DNA from: DUMJ01 sp964655195
GTDB lineage: Bacteria; DUMJ01
Length of the DNA: 6,818 nt
Reading direction: 5' to 3'
NCBI GenBank assembly: GCA_964655195.1
Contig: CAZZLK010000003.1
Coordinates: 1 to 6,818, forward strand
Position numbers and translations under genes: made by a program. A model generated the notes under the pieces. It ran no database searches. It was not told where the DNA came from and saw only the letters and a list, made by a program, of their open reading frames with translations. Below are positions 5,681-6,818 of the stretch, one piece after another. Position 1 is the first letter of the stretch. Each line of letters opens with the position of its first letter.

Positions 5681-6818
5681 TCACCTCTCCGGTAGAGCTG
5701 GAGACAATATCAATGATCATTGGCATCTTACCTACAGCGTGTGTGGAGCAGGAGAGACATGGGTCATAACACCTTATCAGTCCCTCTACCCTGTTAAGCA
5801 TCCCTTCGGTGAGATTTTTGCCATCTATATACCTCTTTGCTACTTCTTCCACCCCTTTACTCATAGCCCAGTTGTTATGACCAGTGGCAACTATCAGGTT
5901 TGCCTTTACTATGGCTCCTTTATCATCAACCCAGTAGTGGTGTATAAGGGTCCCTCTAGGTGCCTCTATTACACCCACACCTTCTGGAAGGATCTTACCT
6001 GTATTGATAAGGATGTCATCAGACAGTATGTCTGGATCGAGTAGGAGTTCCTTTGCCCTCTCGGCTGCAAATAGATCCTCTATCAATCTGGCATAGTGAT
6101 AGTAGAGGGAACCTTCTACTGGTTTTCCTCCATTTATACTCTTAAAGTTCTTAAACTCCTCTTGGGCTAATGGGGTATCGATCTTTTCCGCTACATTCAG
6201 TCGGGCTAGAGGTCCTACCCTATAGACACCATCTGGCCATCCAAGTTTCTTATAGAATGGAAATTTAAGATAGGACCAATCCTCTACGTGTTCACCAATA
6301 TAGTTCAGGTAGCTAGCCCCATCAAAGAGCTCTAATAGATTCCCCTCTTTATCTATAAGTTTTACCTTGCCGTCATAGAGCTCTAGTCCACCTTCTTCTG
6401 TTACTAATCCCATATATCCAGTAGAGAGTACGCCAAACTCATTCACCGTCTCCTTATTCTTCTCTATCCAGTCTTTGGCGATACTTATCCCTTCCTGTAT
6501 ATAAGAGATCATAGTATCTATATCTTTTAATAGTTCATCCCTATCCTTTATTGATAGGGTATTATTTACACCGCCTGGGACTGCATAATTTGGATGTATC
6601 CTTCTCCCTCCGAGTCTGGCTATTATCTCCTGCCCAAACTTTCTCAGTCTTACTGCTTTCAATGCCAGCTCCGGATTTGCCTCTATGATTCCTACAACAT
6701 TCCTGATCTTCGGATCAGCATCCCATCCAAAGATTAGATCTGGACCGGCTAATTCAAAGAAGTGCATAGAATGGGACTGTATCACCTGTCCCATATGCAT
6801 AAGCTCTCTGAGAAGTTT
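5658..6818 (-). CDS. [NiFe]-hydrogenase large subunit, group 3-like, C-terminal 386 residues (cut by right edge)
   Basis: This is the catalytic subunit that holds the Ni-Fe centre and splits or makes H2. The reading frame is open to the window edge and codes KLLREL before an internal MHMGQ, so the Met at 6800 is not the real start. The N-terminal RxCGxC nickel-ligand motif lies outside, with perhaps 60-100 residues missing. Visible family features in order are SHSMHFFELAGPD, GGRRIHPNYAVPGGV, YRVGPLARLNV, GVGVIEAPRGTLIHHY, ANLIVATGHNNWAM and the C-terminal nickel motif DPCLSCSTH. Cleavage is expected between that His and Ala (5739/5738), removing 26 residues. The SHxxHFF, EAPRGTLIHHY and STH features point to cytoplasmic group 3 enzymes (3c/3d type); the subgroup and electron acceptor cannot be fixed because the partner subunits are not visible. 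It is the first visible gene of the operon, overlapping its protease gene by 23 nt. Confidence 0.95.
   Translation of the reverse strand, partial: KLLRELMHMGQVIQSHSMHFFELAGPDLIFGWDADPKIRNVVGIIEANPELALKAVRLRKFGQEIIARLGGRRIHPNYAVPGGVNNTLSIKDRDELLKDIDTMISYIQEGISIAKDWIEKNKETVNEFGVLSTGYMGLVTEEGGLELYDGKVKLIDKEGNLLELFDGASYLNYIGEHVEDWSYLKFPFYKKLGWPDGVYRVGPLARLNVAEKIDTPLAQEEFKNFKSINGGKPVEGSLYYHYARLIEDLFAAERAKELLLDPDILSDDILINTGKILPEGVGVIEAPRGTLIHHYWVDDKGAIVKANLIVATGHNNWAMSKGVEEVAKRYIDGKNLTEGMLNRVEGLIRCYDPCLSCSTHAVGKMPMIIDIVSSSTGEVIGSVKRD
5681..5690 (-). promoter_or_regulatory. Ribosome binding site supporting the TTG start of the maturation protease
   Basis: The minus strand reads GGAGAGGTGA directly before TTG at 5680, placing GGAG 6 nt from the start. 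It lies inside the last codons of the large subunit gene (Gly-Glu-Val-Ile). The TGA that ends this element is also the in-frame stop preceding the TTG, so it confirms where the protease reading frame opens. Confidence 0.7.

Noticed and set aside
5655..6044. Plus-strand open frame of 129 codons opposite the hydrogenase large subunit
   Set aside because: It lies opposite the conserved C-terminal nickel motif of the large subunit; its composition follows from the opposite strand and it has no supporting context.
6798..6800. ATG at 6800 as start of the hydrogenase large subunit
   Set aside because: The frame stays open upstream and codes for KLLREL, which matches the helix normally preceding this point. 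The N-terminal RxCGxC motif would otherwise be missing.
1..6818. CRISPR arrays, insertion sequences, tRNA or rRNA genes
   Set aside because: No direct-repeat/spacer pattern, transposase motif, terminal repeats or cloverleaf-like sequence was seen on either strand.

Overview
The window looks like part of the genome of an anaerobic, hydrogen-metabolising bacterium. A strong AGGAGGTGAT-type ribosome binding site, a secreted Spy/CpxP-like protein (a family of diderm periplasms) and the bacterial form of the formate and hydrogenase genes argue for a diderm bacterium. The sequence is AT-rich. Arginine is mostly AGA/AGG, ATA is common for isoleucine, coding strands are purine-rich and the proteins are rich in K/E/R/I. 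These features together suggest a thermophile, but that is inference and I cannot name a phylum.

Layout. (1) Positions 1-1383, minus strand: the N-terminal 461 residues of formate-tetrahydrofolate ligase (fhs), cut by the left edge. (2) 1384-1521: a short divergent promoter region with an extended -10-like element and small inverted repeats. (3) 1522-2007, plus strand: a 161-residue exported helical protein with two LTxxQ motifs (Spy/CpxP-like). (4) 2020-2051: a perfect 12-bp hairpin between convergent genes, which also contains the hypF stop codon. (5) 2041-6818, minus strand: a compact hydrogenase operon. In order of transcription it holds a group 3-type [NiFe]-hydrogenase large subunit (N-terminus beyond the right edge), its maturation endopeptidase, hypA, hypB and hypF. 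Every junction in this operon overlaps, by 23, 31, 20 and 20 nt.

How the genes work together. HypF starts synthesis of the CN ligands of the active-site iron from carbamoyl phosphate. HypA and HypB deliver nickel. The endopeptidase then removes the C-terminal tail of the large subunit, after its DPCLSCSTH motif. hypC, hypD and hypE, needed for the Fe(CN)2CO group, are not in the window, nor are the small subunit and any electron-transfer subunits. Fhs activates formate onto tetrahydrofolate, as in the methyl branch of the Wood-Ljungdahl pathway. Its presence beside a cytoplasmic-type hydrogenase fits H2-linked one-carbon metabolism, but the two loci are transcribed separately and the link is only suggestive.

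Most of the window is well-known biology. The least explained part is the small exported LTxxQ protein, whose two arms carry a repeated PYRV...WG motif and which contains no Cys or His. I see no evidence for a wholly new system. No stretch longer than 300 bases lacks a gene.
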